This document shows positions 40,059 to 49,103 of a stretch of DNA of 64,000 nt, one piece after another. Each line of letters starts with the position of its first letter. Position 1 is the stretch's first letter. The notes beneath the pieces were generated by a model. That model was not told where the DNA came from, did no database searches, and saw only the letters and a program-made list of their open reading frames with translations. The position numbers were made by a program, and so were the translations under genes. Source of the DNA: Chryseobacterium gleum (lineage in GTDB: Bacteria > Bacteroidota > Bacteroidia > Flavobacteriales > Schleiferiaceae); NCBI GenBank assembly GCA_945883565.1, contig CAMCXO010000001.1, positions 146,421 through 210,420 of the forward strand. Reading direction: 5' to 3'.

Positions 40059-42716
40059 CTATCCGGTATGTTTTAATCCACTGCTAATGGCGTTGGTTAA
40101 ATAAAGCAAATACAAAAGTTGTTCATCTGATTCAGAATGGTTTTTTGTTTGAGATTCTCTCCACATTCGTAGGTAGTTGCAATGTTCTTTGTGCAAATCA
40201 AGAAGGCCATCGTGACGATACTTTTTCATTTGCAATTGAACCTGTCTTCTTTTATCTACTTCACCCCCAAGAAATTCGTTTACCAAAGTCAAACTCAACC
40301 TATACTCGTTTTCAATATAAGTCATGAATTCAATTCCAATAATTTCATTCTCTACTAATTGGCTGTACATCTTCATTATTTCTAAATCGGCATGCAAAAG
40401 ATTCGTTTCAATTTGAATAAGTGTATACCTCAAAAAAGGCCAATTTTCGATAGAAGCTTTTAAAATATTAAACTCTGATATACTGTTAATTTTCAATTCA
40501 CTTAGAGCTGTTCCAATTCCAAACCAACCACTTAAGTTAAATCGACTCTGGCTCCAGCTAAAAACCCAAGGAATAGCTCTTAAGTCCTCCAAAGTTCTTT
40601 GCCCTGTTCTTCTGGCAGGACGCGATCCAATTTTACTGTTTTCCAAAACATCAATGGGTGTTGCTTGACTGTAAAAAGTAATGAACCCCTCCTTTTCTAC
40701 CAAGTTACGGTATTTCTTAAATGATAAGCCTGCCAGTTTATCTACGATTATATCTAGAGCATTCGCATCGTGTGAAAGTTCTTTTCTTAACCATCTGTGT
40801 CGAAAAACACCCGCGGTAAGCATTTCTAAATTGTACGCTGCATTTTCAAAATTGCCAAATTGCTGGGCGATGGTTTCACCCTGCACAGTAAATTTGATAT
40901 GACCACTAATACTGGAGGTGGGTTTACTGTCTATAAATCGGTGGTATTTACCCCCACCTCTACTTATGGTACCACCAATGCCATGAAAAAATTTAACGTT
41001 AACCCCATGTTTTCGAGCAATTTTGGTTAAACCGTCTTCGGCCTTATATATAGCCCATCTGCTTGCCAAAATACCTCCATCTTTGTTGCTGTCGCTGTAT
41101 CCTAGCATTATTTCTTGATACCCTAAATTGTGAATTCGCGCTTTAACCTCTTTCCTTTTAAAAAAGGCTTCTATAATTTGGGGTGCATGTTCAAGATCCT
41201 CTATGGTTTCGAATAAGGGTACAATTTGAATGTTTTCGCTCGATATACCTACCTCTCTTAAAAACAATTCAACTAAAATCAAATCGCTCAGATTTCGAGT
41301 CATGCTTACAATAAAACTGCCAACACCACTGTGGCCAAATTTTGATATATGTTCAGAAACAACTCGATAGCATTCAATAAGTTGCCCTGCTTCTTCTTGT
41401 ATTTGGGTTTTAGATCCTAAAAAAGGACGTTTTAATAAAAGCTCTTGTTCCAGCCATCGAAGTTTATCTGCTTCGCTCAATTGAAACCAATTGAATGATT
41501 CGTTTCCTGAAAGTCTCACCATTTGTTCTATGGCTTTTCCATGAAATGCACTATTCTGTCTAATATCTAGTTTGGCCAGATGAAATCCAAAGGTTTGAAC
41601 ATATCGCCAAACCGGTAATACCTCATACTCTGCTAGAATGCCAGCGTCAATTTCTTTTAGCGACTGGTATAACCCACTTATTGCCAAAAGCAATTTTTCT
41701 TCGTTTATCAATACGGCGTTGACCGTATTTTGCTTTTTTTCTTCAACCAACCAACAAAGCGCATGGGTATATCGCCTCCAAGGTTCGTGTGGTTTGTAAT
41801 TTTTTATGTGTTCAGGTAGGTTGTAGGAATTTATTAAATTAATCCAGGCATTATTAAGCACTTCTGAAAACGGATTTAAAAATTCCGATAAACTTAACCT
41901 TGCACTTAAAGCCTCTAATTTTGCTAATAGTCCATTTAGGGCATTTTCACGCAATAATTGCAAAGTTTCCTCGGTAATTTTGGCACTCACATAAGGATGT
42001 CCATCACGGTCGCCTCCAATCCAATTACCAAATCGAATTTGTGGCAAATCTTCGGGTTCTATTACAATTTTACCATTTATGTTTTTCAGCCAATACAACA
42101 ATTGTCGATCGCTTTCTTCGAGGACCAAGGGAAATTTTGCACTCAAATAATGCAGTGCATTTCTTCTTTCGTCTTCAACCTTCGGTTTTTCACGGTTCAT
42201 TTCGCCACTTCTCCACCAGCGGTTAAGTTCTGATTGAAACTTAGATTGCCATGCTGCAAATTGAGGATTACCAATTGATTCGTGATTTCGAATTAGACTG
42301 AATATAGAGGCTTGGATTTCTAAAATGCTAATCCTTTTGACTTCTGTGGGATGTGCTGTTAAAACCGGTTCAATACAAATACTTTTTAAGGCAATTTTGA
42401 GATCTGTTGGTTCAAAATCTGAAAAGCCAATCAAATTCGAATTTTCTTTCCAGCTACCTCGTATTGTGTAGGTTTTATCTTCCGTGCCATTTGAGCCTTC
42501 CCGATATTTTACCGCTGTCGCCTCTTCGGCCAAATTCACAAGCTGAAAATACATACTCCAAGCCTGAATTTTCTGTAATCGCAAATACTGACTCTCTAAT
42601 TTATCCGAATACTTGTTCGAAAAGCTGAAATTTACCGAATTCAGAAACCGTTCCAGTTGCTCGATAGCTACTTGTATCTCTATGGTTGTTCCCAGAGTTG
42701 CAAAGTTTTGATTCAT
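40059..42716 (-). CDS. ppc: Phosphoenolpyruvate carboxylase
   Basis: Anaplerotic enzyme that carboxylates PEP to oxaloacetate. Key segments are VLTAHPTEVKR with the catalytic His, GGDRDGHPYVS, LGYSDSNKDGG and a C-terminus ending in HTG. In the glycine-rich loop the sequence is FHGIGGTISRGGG, so the first Arg of the usual GRGG motif is Ile, while the second Arg, the more critical one in E. coli, is kept. I chose the ATG at 42716 (885 aa); a TTG four codons upstream is possible. Confidence 0.93.
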   Translation of the reverse strand: MNQNFATLGTTIEIQVAIEQLERFLNSVNFSFSNKYSDKLESQYLRLQKIQAWSMYFQLVNLAEEATAVKYREGSNGTEDKTYTIRGSWKENSNLIGFSDFEPTDLKIALKSICIEPVLTAHPTEVKRISILEIQASIFSLIRNHESIGNPQFAAWQSKFQSELNRWWRSGEMNREKPKVEDERRNALHYLSAKFPLVLEESDRQLLYWLKNINGKIVIEPEDLPQIRFGNWIGGDRDGHPYVSAKITEETLQLLRENALNGLLAKLEALSARLSLSEFLNPFSEVLNNAWINLINSYNLPEHIKNYKPHEPWRRYTHALCWLVEEKKQNTVNAVLINEEKLLLAISGLYQSLKEIDAGILAEYEVLPVWRYVQTFGFHLAKLDIRQNSAFHGKAIEQMVRLSGNESFNWFQLSEADKLRWLEQELLLKRPFLGSKTQIQEEAGQLIECYRVVSEHISKFGHSGVGSFIVSMTRNLSDLILVELFLREVGISSENIQIVPLFETIEDLEHAPQIIEAFFKRKEVKARIHNLGYQEIMLGYSDSNKDGGILASRWAIYKAEDGLTKIARKHGVNVKFFHGIGGTISRGGGKYHRFIDSKPTSSISGHIKFTVQGETIAQQFGNFENAAYNLEMLTAGVFRHRWLRKELSHDANALDIIVDKLAGLSFKKYRNLVEKEGFITFYSQATPIDVLENSKIGSRPARRTGQRTLEDLRAIPWVFSWSQSRFNLSGWFGIGTALSELKINSISEFNILKASIENWPFLRYTLIQIETNLLHADLEIMKMYSQLVENEIIGIEFMTYIENEYRLSLTLVNEFLGGEVDKRRQVQLQMKKYRHDGLLDLHKEHCNYLRMWRESQTKNHSESDEQLLYLLYLTNAISSGLKHTG

Positions 42717-42941
42717 AATTATATACAAATTTTAGAAACCGTTCACTAAAATTAAAGCAACTTAAGTTTAAAAGTTAATGCTTTTTTTAAAGACTACTTA
42801 CAATTTACAGATTCATGCTTTAATCTTATCTATTACAGCTAATTATAAACTATTTTATCAGACCTATACGGATATTGACCTACACAGTAATGGCTAGGCA
42901 CATTTCGTTTTACTTTGCACCCGTCTCCCAAAATGCTCAGA

Positions 42942-45242
42942 ATGTCAAAAAATTTAGTCATTGTAGAATCGCCTGCTAAGGCCAAAACCATAGCCGGTTT
43001 TTTAGGAAAAGACTTCACAGTTGAATCCAGTTTCGGGCATATACGCGATTTAGTGGAGCGTGATTTAGGGGTAGATGTTAAAGATGGGTTTAAACCAAAA
43101 TACGAAGTTTCGAAAGATAAAAAAGACATCGTTAAAAAGCTGAAAAAGCTGTGCACAGAAGCCGAAGTGGTTTGGTTGGCATCGGATGAGGACCGCGAAG
43201 GAGAAGCAATTGCCTGGCATTTAGCCGAAACTTTGGGGCTTGATCCATTCAAAACCAATCGAATCGTTTTTCATGAGATCACTAAAACGGCCATTCAAAA
43301 AGCTGTTCAAAAACCAAGAACTATTAATATGGACTTGGTTAATGCTCAGCAAGCCAGACGTGTTTTAGACCGTTTAGTGGGCTATGAGTTAAGTCCGGTG
43401 TTATGGAAAAAAGTTAAACGCGGTTTAAGCGCAGGCCGTGTTCAGAGTGTTTCGGTAAGGCTTTTGGTTGAACGAGAACGCGAAATTCAGGGCTTTCTAA
43501 GCAGCTCTGCTTTTCGGGTTGTAGCCTCTTTTTTAATAAATAAAAAGGCCTTTAAGGCCGAATTAGATCAAAGATTTGAAACCGAAAAAGAAGCGCAAGA
43601 ATTTCTTGAACTCTGTAAATCTTATGCTTTTTCGGTTGGAAAACTTGAAACCAAACCTGCTAAACGAAGCCCAGCACCTCCATTTACCACTTCAACACTA
43701 CAACAAGAGGCAGCCAGAAAACTTGGTTTTTCGGTTGCACAAACCATGCAATTGGCTCAAAAGCTTTATGAAGCAGGGCATATAACTTATATGCGAACCG
43801 ATAGCGTGAATTTAAGCGATGACGCTTTGAATGCTGCAAAGACTGAAATTGTTTCATCATACGGTGAGCCTTTTTTTGAGCTTCGAAAATTTAAAACCAA
43901 GGCAAAAGGCGCACAAGAGGCCCATGAAGCCATACGTCCAACGTACATGAATGTTTCTTCGGCTGGTTCAGATGCCAAAATGAAAAAGCTTTATGAACTT
44001 ATTCGTAAACGCACTTTGGCTTCTCAAATGGCTGAAGCGCAATTGGAGAGAACAACCGTTGTTATAGAAGCGCCAAAATCTTTTCAATTTATAGCGAAAG
44101 GTGAGGTTATTAAGTTCGAAGGCTTCTTGAAAGTGTATTTGGAAGGCAACGATGACGAGGATTCTGAAGATCAGAAAGACATGCTTCCAGCTATGAAAAA
44201 TGGCGATAAACTAGAAAACCATTCTATTGAAGCTACAGAACGTTACACCCGCCCCCCTGCTCGCTATACAGAAGCCAGTTTGGTTAAAAAGTTAGAGGAA
44301 TTGGGTATAGGAAGGCCGAGTACCTATGCACCAACTATTTCTACTATCATTAAAAGAGGTTATGTTGAGAAATCGGATTTAGAAGGAACGGAGCGATCAT
44401 ACAGACATCTGCTTTTAAAGAATCAAGAAATCTCATCAGAAACACTTGTTGAACGCACCGGGGCAGATAAAAACAAGCTCCTTCCAACCGATATAGGTGC
44501 TGTAGTAACAGACTTTTTAGTAGAACATTTTAATGATATTCTAGACTATCAATTTACAGCGAAAGTTGAAGAGGATTTCGACCATATTGCAGAAGGGCAG
44601 CTAGAATGGCAAAATATGCTGGAGGTTTTTTATAAAGATTTTAGGCCAACCATTGAGAAAGTAGAAGAAAACGCCGCCTATGCAAAAGGCGAAAGAGAAT
44701 TAGGTGTAGACCCCAAAACCGGAAAACCTGTTTTAGCAAAAATTGCCCGATACGGACCTGTGGTTCAATTGGGAAGTTCGGATTCGGAAGACAAACCCAA
44801 GTTTGCGAGTTTGCTTAAAAATCAGAAAATTGAAACCATTACACTTCAAGAGGCCTTAAAACTTTTAGAACTTCCAAGAACTCTGGGTGAGTTTGAAGGG
44901 AAAACAGTTAAAGCGGCGTTGGGTAGATTTGGGCCTTATGTTCAGCACGATAAACTTTTTGTAAGCCTTAAAGCAGCAGACGGTGATGAACCTTTGACCA
45001 TCAATTTAGAACGTGCTATAGTGCTTATTTTAGAAAAACGGGAGGCTGATAAAAATAAATCAATAGCCACATTTGACGGGGATCCTTTGATACAAATTCT
45101 GAATGGCAGATGGGGGCCATATTTAAAGGTGGGAAAAGAGAATTATAAAATCCCAAAAGATGTACTAATTGAAAAACTTGATCGAAAAGCTTGCATGGCT
45201 ATAATCGAAAAAGGAAATAAAAAGACCGTTTCAAAAAAATAA
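42942..45242 (+). CDS. topA: DNA topoisomerase I
   Basis: Type IA topoisomerase that relaxes negative supercoils. The TOPRIM domain begins NLVIVESPAKAKTI and has SDEDREGEAIAWH; the catalytic tyrosine is in ITYMRTDSVNLS. The C-terminus has no cysteine zinc ribbons but carries repeats such as RYGPVVQLG, RFGPYVQHD and RWGPYLKVG, the zinc-free type of C-terminal module. I start at the ATG at 42942 (766 aa); a TTG at 42915 would add nine residues not expected in the family. It is followed after 3 bp by an arginase-fold gene. Confidence 0.96.
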   Translation: MSKNLVIVESPAKAKTIAGFLGKDFTVESSFGHIRDLVERDLGVDVKDGFKPKYEVSKDKKDIVKKLKKLCTEAEVVWLASDEDREGEAIAWHLAETLGLDPFKTNRIVFHEITKTAIQKAVQKPRTINMDLVNAQQARRVLDRLVGYELSPVLWKKVKRGLSAGRVQSVSVRLLVEREREIQGFLSSSAFRVVASFLINKKAFKAELDQRFETEKEAQEFLELCKSYAFSVGKLETKPAKRSPAPPFTTSTLQQEAARKLGFSVAQTMQLAQKLYEAGHITYMRTDSVNLSDDALNAAKTEIVSSYGEPFFELRKFKTKAKGAQEAHEAIRPTYMNVSSAGSDAKMKKLYELIRKRTLASQMAEAQLERTTVVIEAPKSFQFIAKGEVIKFEGFLKVYLEGNDDEDSEDQKDMLPAMKNGDKLENHSIEATERYTRPPARYTEASLVKKLEELGIGRPSTYAPTISTIIKRGYVEKSDLEGTERSYRHLLLKNQEISSETLVERTGADKNKLLPTDIGAVVTDFLVEHFNDILDYQFTAKVEEDFDHIAEGQLEWQNMLEVFYKDFRPTIEKVEENAAYAKGERELGVDPKTGKPVLAKIARYGPVVQLGSSDSEDKPKFASLLKNQKIETITLQEALKLLELPRTLGEFEGKTVKAALGRFGPYVQHDKLFVSLKAADGDEPLTINLERAIVLILEKREADKNKSIATFDGDPLIQILNGRWGPYLKVGKENYKIPKDVLIEKLDRKACMAIIEKGNKKTVSKK

Positions 45243-45245
45243 AGC

Positions 45246-46415
45246 ATGTTTTCAGAGCTTATTTCGCCCGTGCCAAATTCTTTAATAGAGTCTTGTACCA
45301 TTGAAGGTAAGCGAAACATCAGGCAATTTATCAGTATACACGACGAACTGGAGGGCATGCCCGATTTTAACAATTGCCACATTGCTCTTTTAGGCGTTTG
45401 TGAAGCCCGAAGAGCAATTGGCAGTGAAGGCCAATCTGATTCTCCAGATCTTATAAGGAAAGCTTTTTATAAACTTTTTCCTGGCGACTGGCCTTTAAAG
45501 GTTGCCGATTTGGGTAATTTGTTTCCAGGAGAACGGCCTGAAGACACCTATGCTGCCTTAAGTGAATTGAGCTTCGAACTTATTTCAAAAAACATTGTCC
45601 TCATTATTTTAGGAGGAAGTCAAGAACTAACTTTTGCTCTTTACCGAGCCTTCGACAAGTTAGAACACACCGTTAACCTTAGTTCTATTGATGCCATTTT
45701 CAACTTAGGCGACCACAGCGAACCCCTTTCTCCATCCAACTATTTAAGCCATATTATCTTAAATAAGCCCTATAATTTGTTCAATTATTCGCATTTGGCT
45801 TTCCAAACCTATTTATTGCCACAAGAAGAATTGGATTTAATGAATAAAATGCAATTCGATTTGCTTCGTTTAGGTGAGTTAAAGGCCAATTTGAAATTGG
45901 CTGAACCCTTGCTTAGAGATGCTGATATTTTAAGCATCGATTTAAGTGCCATGCGCCGTTCGGAAATGCCGAATGCATTAAATGCCGGAGCAAATGGATT
46001 AAGTAATGAAGAGCTTTGTGCACTATGTCGTTATGCCGGATTAAGCGATAAGCTCAGTGTGGCCGGACTTTTTGGCTGGGATTGTAGAGTTTTTGAAGAC
46101 TGGGATGAAGGCGGCATTGCACAAGCTATTTGGTATTTAATTGAAGGCATTCATGGAAGAAAAGGTGATTTCCCTTTTGCTTCTAAGAAAGACTATTTGC
46201 GATTTGCAGTCCAAATAAATGATGGTGAGGAAGAATTGATTTTTTTCAAAAGTCCATTAAGTGGACGGTGGTGGATGGATGTTCCTATGAGAAGTCTCGA
46301 TATTAAAAATCCGGGTAGAACCTCTATGGTTCCTTGTTCAGAAGAAGACTACCAGCGTGCATTAGAAAATGAAATTCCCGAGCGTTGGTGGAGAGCTTAT
46401 AACAAAGGCTTATAG
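45246..46415 (+). CDS. Degenerate arginase/formimidoylglutamase-family protein
   Basis: 389 aa with the ureohydrolase fold outline (VLIILGGSQELTFAL, SSIDAIFNLGD, ILSIDLSAMRR, then AGANGLSNEELC). Homologues are usually labelled formimidoylglutamase, but the metal ligands are mostly lost: GGxH reads GGSQ (about 123-126), DAHxD reads DAIFN (149-153) and SxDxD reads SIDLS (230-234). A dinuclear manganese site therefore looks impossible, so the protein is more likely structural or regulatory than hydrolytic. Histidine-catabolism genes are not nearby. It is co-transcribed with topA. Confidence 0.75.
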   Translation: MFSELISPVPNSLIESCTIEGKRNIRQFISIHDELEGMPDFNNCHIALLGVCEARRAIGSEGQSDSPDLIRKAFYKLFPGDWPLKVADLGNLFPGERPEDTYAALSELSFELISKNIVLIILGGSQELTFALYRAFDKLEHTVNLSSIDAIFNLGDHSEPLSPSNYLSHIILNKPYNLFNYSHLAFQTYLLPQEELDLMNKMQFDLLRLGELKANLKLAEPLLRDADILSIDLSAMRRSEMPNALNAGANGLSNEELCALCRYAGLSDKLSVAGLFGWDCRVFEDWDEGGIAQAIWYLIEGIHGRKGDFPFASKKDYLRFAVQINDGEEELIFFKSPLSGRWWMDVPMRSLDIKNPGRTSMVPCSEEDYQRALENEIPERWWRAYNKGL

Positions 46416-46431
46416 CTCTAAACGTAAGGGC

Positions 46432-46458
46432 AAAAAAAAACCGGGTCAATACCCGGTT
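46432..46458 (-). terminator. Terminator after rpsT
   Basis: Stem AACCGGGT / ACCCGGTT with a CAAT loop, followed on the minus strand by a run of more than seven T. It lies between the convergent arginase-family gene and rpsT. Confidence 0.85.
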
Positions 46459-46476
46459 TCAATTCATTATGACATT

Positions 46477-46731
46477 TTAACTTAAAGCGTTGAGATGCTT
46501 ACTTAAGCTGGATTTCAAGTTAGCCGCTTTGTTACTGTGAATAATGTTTTTCTTGGCTAATTTATCAATCATCATGAAAACGCTGGGCAAACGCTCTTCT
46601 ACCAATTTTTTATCGGTACTGGCGCGCAATTCCCTCAATGCATTGCGCATTGTTTTATGCTGATAGCGGTTTATAACGCGTTTGTTTTCGTTTGCGCGAA
46701 TGCGCTTAAGGGCGGATTTATGATTGGCCAT
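46477..46731 (-). CDS. rpsT: Ribosomal protein S20
   Basis: Primary 16S rRNA binding protein. The 84-aa sequence MANHKSALKRIRANEN, then RYQHKTMRNALRELR and the C-terminal IIHSNKAANLKSSLSKHL is typical S20. The ATG at 46731 is 17 nt from the end of tRNA-Glu on the same strand, so the two may share a transcript. A strong terminator follows. Confidence 0.96.
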   Translation of the reverse strand: MANHKSALKRIRANENKRVINRYQHKTMRNALRELRASTDKKLVEERLPSVFMMIDKLAKKNIIHSNKAANLKSSLSKHLNALS

Positions 46732-46748
46732 CTGTACGTTTTAGCTGG

Positions 46749-46820
46749 TAGCCCATAGGGGAGTCGAACCCCTCTTTCCAGAATGAAAATCTGGCGTCCT
46801 AACCGATAGACGAATGGGCC
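46749..46820 (-). tRNA. tRNA-Glu (anticodon TTC)
   Basis: The minus strand has the D-arm CGTCTATCGGTTAGGACG, the anticodon stem CCAGA / TCTGG enclosing TTTTCAT with TTC, and the T-arm GGGGTTCGACTCCCC. Discriminator A is followed by encoded CCA. The first acceptor pair is a G-T. Confidence 0.95.
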
Positions 46821-46882
46821 CTTGTTCATTTAGAATTTGGGAGTGCAAATGTAGTATCTATTTTTAATCATACAATATCTGA

Positions 46883-47566
46883 TCATAAATTTTGTTGAGA
46901 AAATTTAAATCCCAGCTCAGACCGTTTCCTTACCTTCATTTCTTGAGAAATATTCAGCATTTGAAATACATTGATTTCTTGTATATTCTGAAATGGTGGA
47001 ACAGACAAATCAAAATTTAGTGCCAGTAAAATGGCATTTTCAACTAGGCTTCTAAGCATAGAATTATCTAGCTTTTCATTAGCTAAATCTCGGTATAGAA
47101 ACGACAGTTGACGTTTTCCTTCTACAAAAAAGTGTTTGTCTTTATTAATAAAAATGCGGCCAACCAATTGCCCAATATCGTTTAATCGGTTGTATTTAAG
47201 CGAATCGCTTAAGAAATTATAGATATGAATCATACCGAAAAATGCTCTTGAGGCATCTTCCTTGATATATGAACTCCGCCTAATTTCATGTTTTTCATCA
47301 ATTAAATAAGCATTGGTATGCATGTGAAAAACCAGTACATCTCCCGAAAATCGAATCCGGGCTTCATGCTCGCCGTGGTCCTCATAGGCCACCACAACAC
47401 TTTTATCTAAGTCGCAAATATGACTGTTAAGTTCATTGGCAACTGTAGCAAGCATGTGTTTTAAATCTGAGAAGGCTCCCTGTGTTTGCCTGTAGACCAA
47501 TTGCTTGGTGGAAGATTTAGTGGCCAGCGTCTCTAAGATTTTGGCATTACAAGACACATTTTCCAT
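46883..47566 (-). CDS. Conserved protein of unknown function
   Basis: 227 aa, not recognised. No signal peptide or membrane helix is seen. The composition is mixed alpha/beta with a moderately acidic centre (YEDHGEHEARIRFSG) followed by strand-like VLVFHMHTN, and a helical second half containing SRAFFGMIHIYNFLSD. The ATG at 47566 lies 12 nt downstream of the proS stop, so it is probably the second gene of a proS operon. A cytosolic role is likely. Function cannot be inferred beyond this. Confidence 0.65.
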   Translation of the reverse strand: MENVSCNAKILETLATKSSTKQLVYRQTQGAFSDLKHMLATVANELNSHICDLDKSVVVAYEDHGEHEARIRFSGDVLVFHMHTNAYLIDEKHEIRRSSYIKEDASRAFFGMIHIYNFLSDSLKYNRLNDIGQLVGRIFINKDKHFFVEGKRQLSFLYRDLANEKLDNSMLRSLVENAILLALNFDLSVPPFQNIQEINVFQMLNISQEMKVRKRSELGFKFSQQNL

Positions 47567-47577
47567 GCATTATAGTT

Positions 47578-49050
47578 TTAATAAGCTCTGGCAAACAAAA
47601 CACGTTTTTCTGAAGGCTTTCCGCTAAATACACATTTACCCATTTCAAATTTGGCATTCAAAGGAATGCATCTGATGGTGGCTTTGGTGGCTTGTTTAAT
47701 GGCCGCCTCGGTTTCGGCAGTTCCATCCCAATGAGCCGAAACAAAACCTCCCTTCTCGATTTGAACAAGAAAATCGCTCCAAGTGTTCACTTCAACCGTT
47801 TGGGAACTCAAACGTTGAAGAGCACGCTCGTATAAAGAAAGCTGAATCTCCTCTAAAAGTTGGGTTATTTTGGTTTCGATTCCTTCCAGAAAAATAGATT
47901 CTTTTACCATTTTATCCCTTCTAAGCATTTCAGCCTGCCCACTGGCTAAATCGCGAGAGCCAATTGCCAAACGAATGGGAACCCCCTTCAACTCATATTC
48001 GTTAAATTTCCATCCAGGTTTTTGAGTATCTCTATCGTCGTATTTAACCCTTACACCTAATTGCTTTAGCTTTAATACTATTGGATTAACCACTTCCGAG
48101 ATTTTGGCCAACTCATCCAATCCTTTGTAAATTGGAACTATTACAACCTGGGTTGGGGCCAATCGCGGAGGCAGTACCAAACCGTTGTTATCAGAATGGC
48201 TCATAATTAAAGCCCCCATCAGACGTGTAGAAACCCCCCAGGAAGTAGCCCATACATATTCCATTTTACCCTCTCGACTTTGGAATTTTACATCGAAAGC
48301 TTTCGCAAAATTTTGACCCAAAAAATGTGAGGTTCCAGCCTGCAAAGCCTTTCCATCCTGCATCAAAGCTTCAATGCAATAAGTTTCTATTGCACCTGCA
48401 AAACGCTCACTTTCTGTTTTCACTCCTTTAATAACCGGAATAGCCAAAATATTTTCTGAAAACTCGGCATAAACATCCAGCATTTGACGGGCTTCGGCAA
48501 CGGCTTCTTCTTGAGTTGCATGAGCTGTATGGCCTTCTTGCCACAAAAACTCGGCGGTACGTAAAAACAATCTTGTCCGCATTTCCCATCGAACCACATT
48601 GGCCCATTGATTCAAAAGAATAGGCAGGTCGCGGTAACTCTGAACCCAACCCCTATAGGTATCCCAGATAATGGTTTCGGAAGTAGGCCTCACAATCAGC
48701 TCTTCTTCTAATTTGGCATCTTCATCTACAATTACGCCTTTTCCGTTTGGGTCGTTTTTTAATCGATAGTGTGTAACAACAGCACATTCTTTTGCAAAAC
48801 CCTCAACGTGAGAGGCTTCTTTGCTAAAGTAAGACTTAGGAATGAAAATAGGGAAATAGGCGTTTACGTGGCCGGTTTCTTTGAAACGCCTGTCTAATTC
48901 TGCTTGCATGGTTTCCCAAATGGCATAACCATAAGGCTTTATAACCATACAACCACGTACCGCTGAATTTTCGGCCAAATCGGCTTTAACTACCAGATCG
49001 TTATACCACTGTGCGTAGTCTTCTTCTTTTGAAGTGAGTACTTTTGCCAT
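47578..49050 (-). CDS. proS: Prolyl-tRNA synthetase (archaeal/eukaryotic type)
   Basis: Charges tRNA-Pro. It is the shorter type without the editing insertion: motif 2 [20 protein letters not shown] region, [20 protein letters not shown], and a C-terminal anticodon-binding plus zinc-like extension ending in RVLFARAY. The family ends in Tyr, as here. I start at the ATG at 49050 (490 aa); the TTG-type upstream extension has no counterpart. A TATGTTTG octamer lies 39 nt upstream. The cognate tRNA-Pro(TGG) is at 3550. Confidence 0.95.
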   Translation of the reverse strand: MAKVLTSKEEDYAQWYNDLVVKADLAENSAVRGCMVIKPYGYAIWETMQAELDRRFKETGHVNAYFPIFIPKSYFSKEASHVEGFAKECAVVTHYRLKNDPNGKGVIVDEDAKLEEELIVRPTSETIIWDTYRGWVQSYRDLPILLNQWANVVRWEMRTRLFLRTAEFLWQEGHTAHATQEEAVAEARQMLDVYAEFSENILAIPVIKGVKTESERFAGAIETYCIEALMQDGKALQAGTSHFLGQNFAKAFDVKFQSREGKMEYVWATSWGVSTRLMGALIMSHSDNNGLVLPPRLAPTQVVIVPIYKGLDELAKISEVVNPIVLKLKQLGVRVKYDDRDTQKPGWKFNEYELKGVPIRLAIGSRDLASGQAEMLRRDKMVKESIFLEGIETKITQLLEEIQLSLYERALQRLSSQTVEVNTWSDFLVQIEKGGFVSAHWDGTAETEAAIKQATKATIRCIPLNAKFEMGKCVFSGKPSEKRVLFARAY

Positions 49051-49089
49051 GAACCCTTGAGGAATAATTTTTGTATATTTAAACGTCCA

Positions 49090-49097
49090 CAAACATA
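49090..49097 (-). promoter_or_regulatory. -7-like element TATGTTTG for proS
   Basis: Exact match to TAnnTTTG on the minus strand in the short divergent region between proS and the lipoprotein gene. It implies a leader of about 35 nt. Confidence 0.45.
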
Positions 49098-49103
49098 AGT
49101 ACT

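Noticed and set aside
42839..43258. 139-codon minus-strand frame overlapping topA
   Set aside because: It is antisense to the conserved TOPRIM domain of topA and has a Ser-rich composition typical of a shadow frame.
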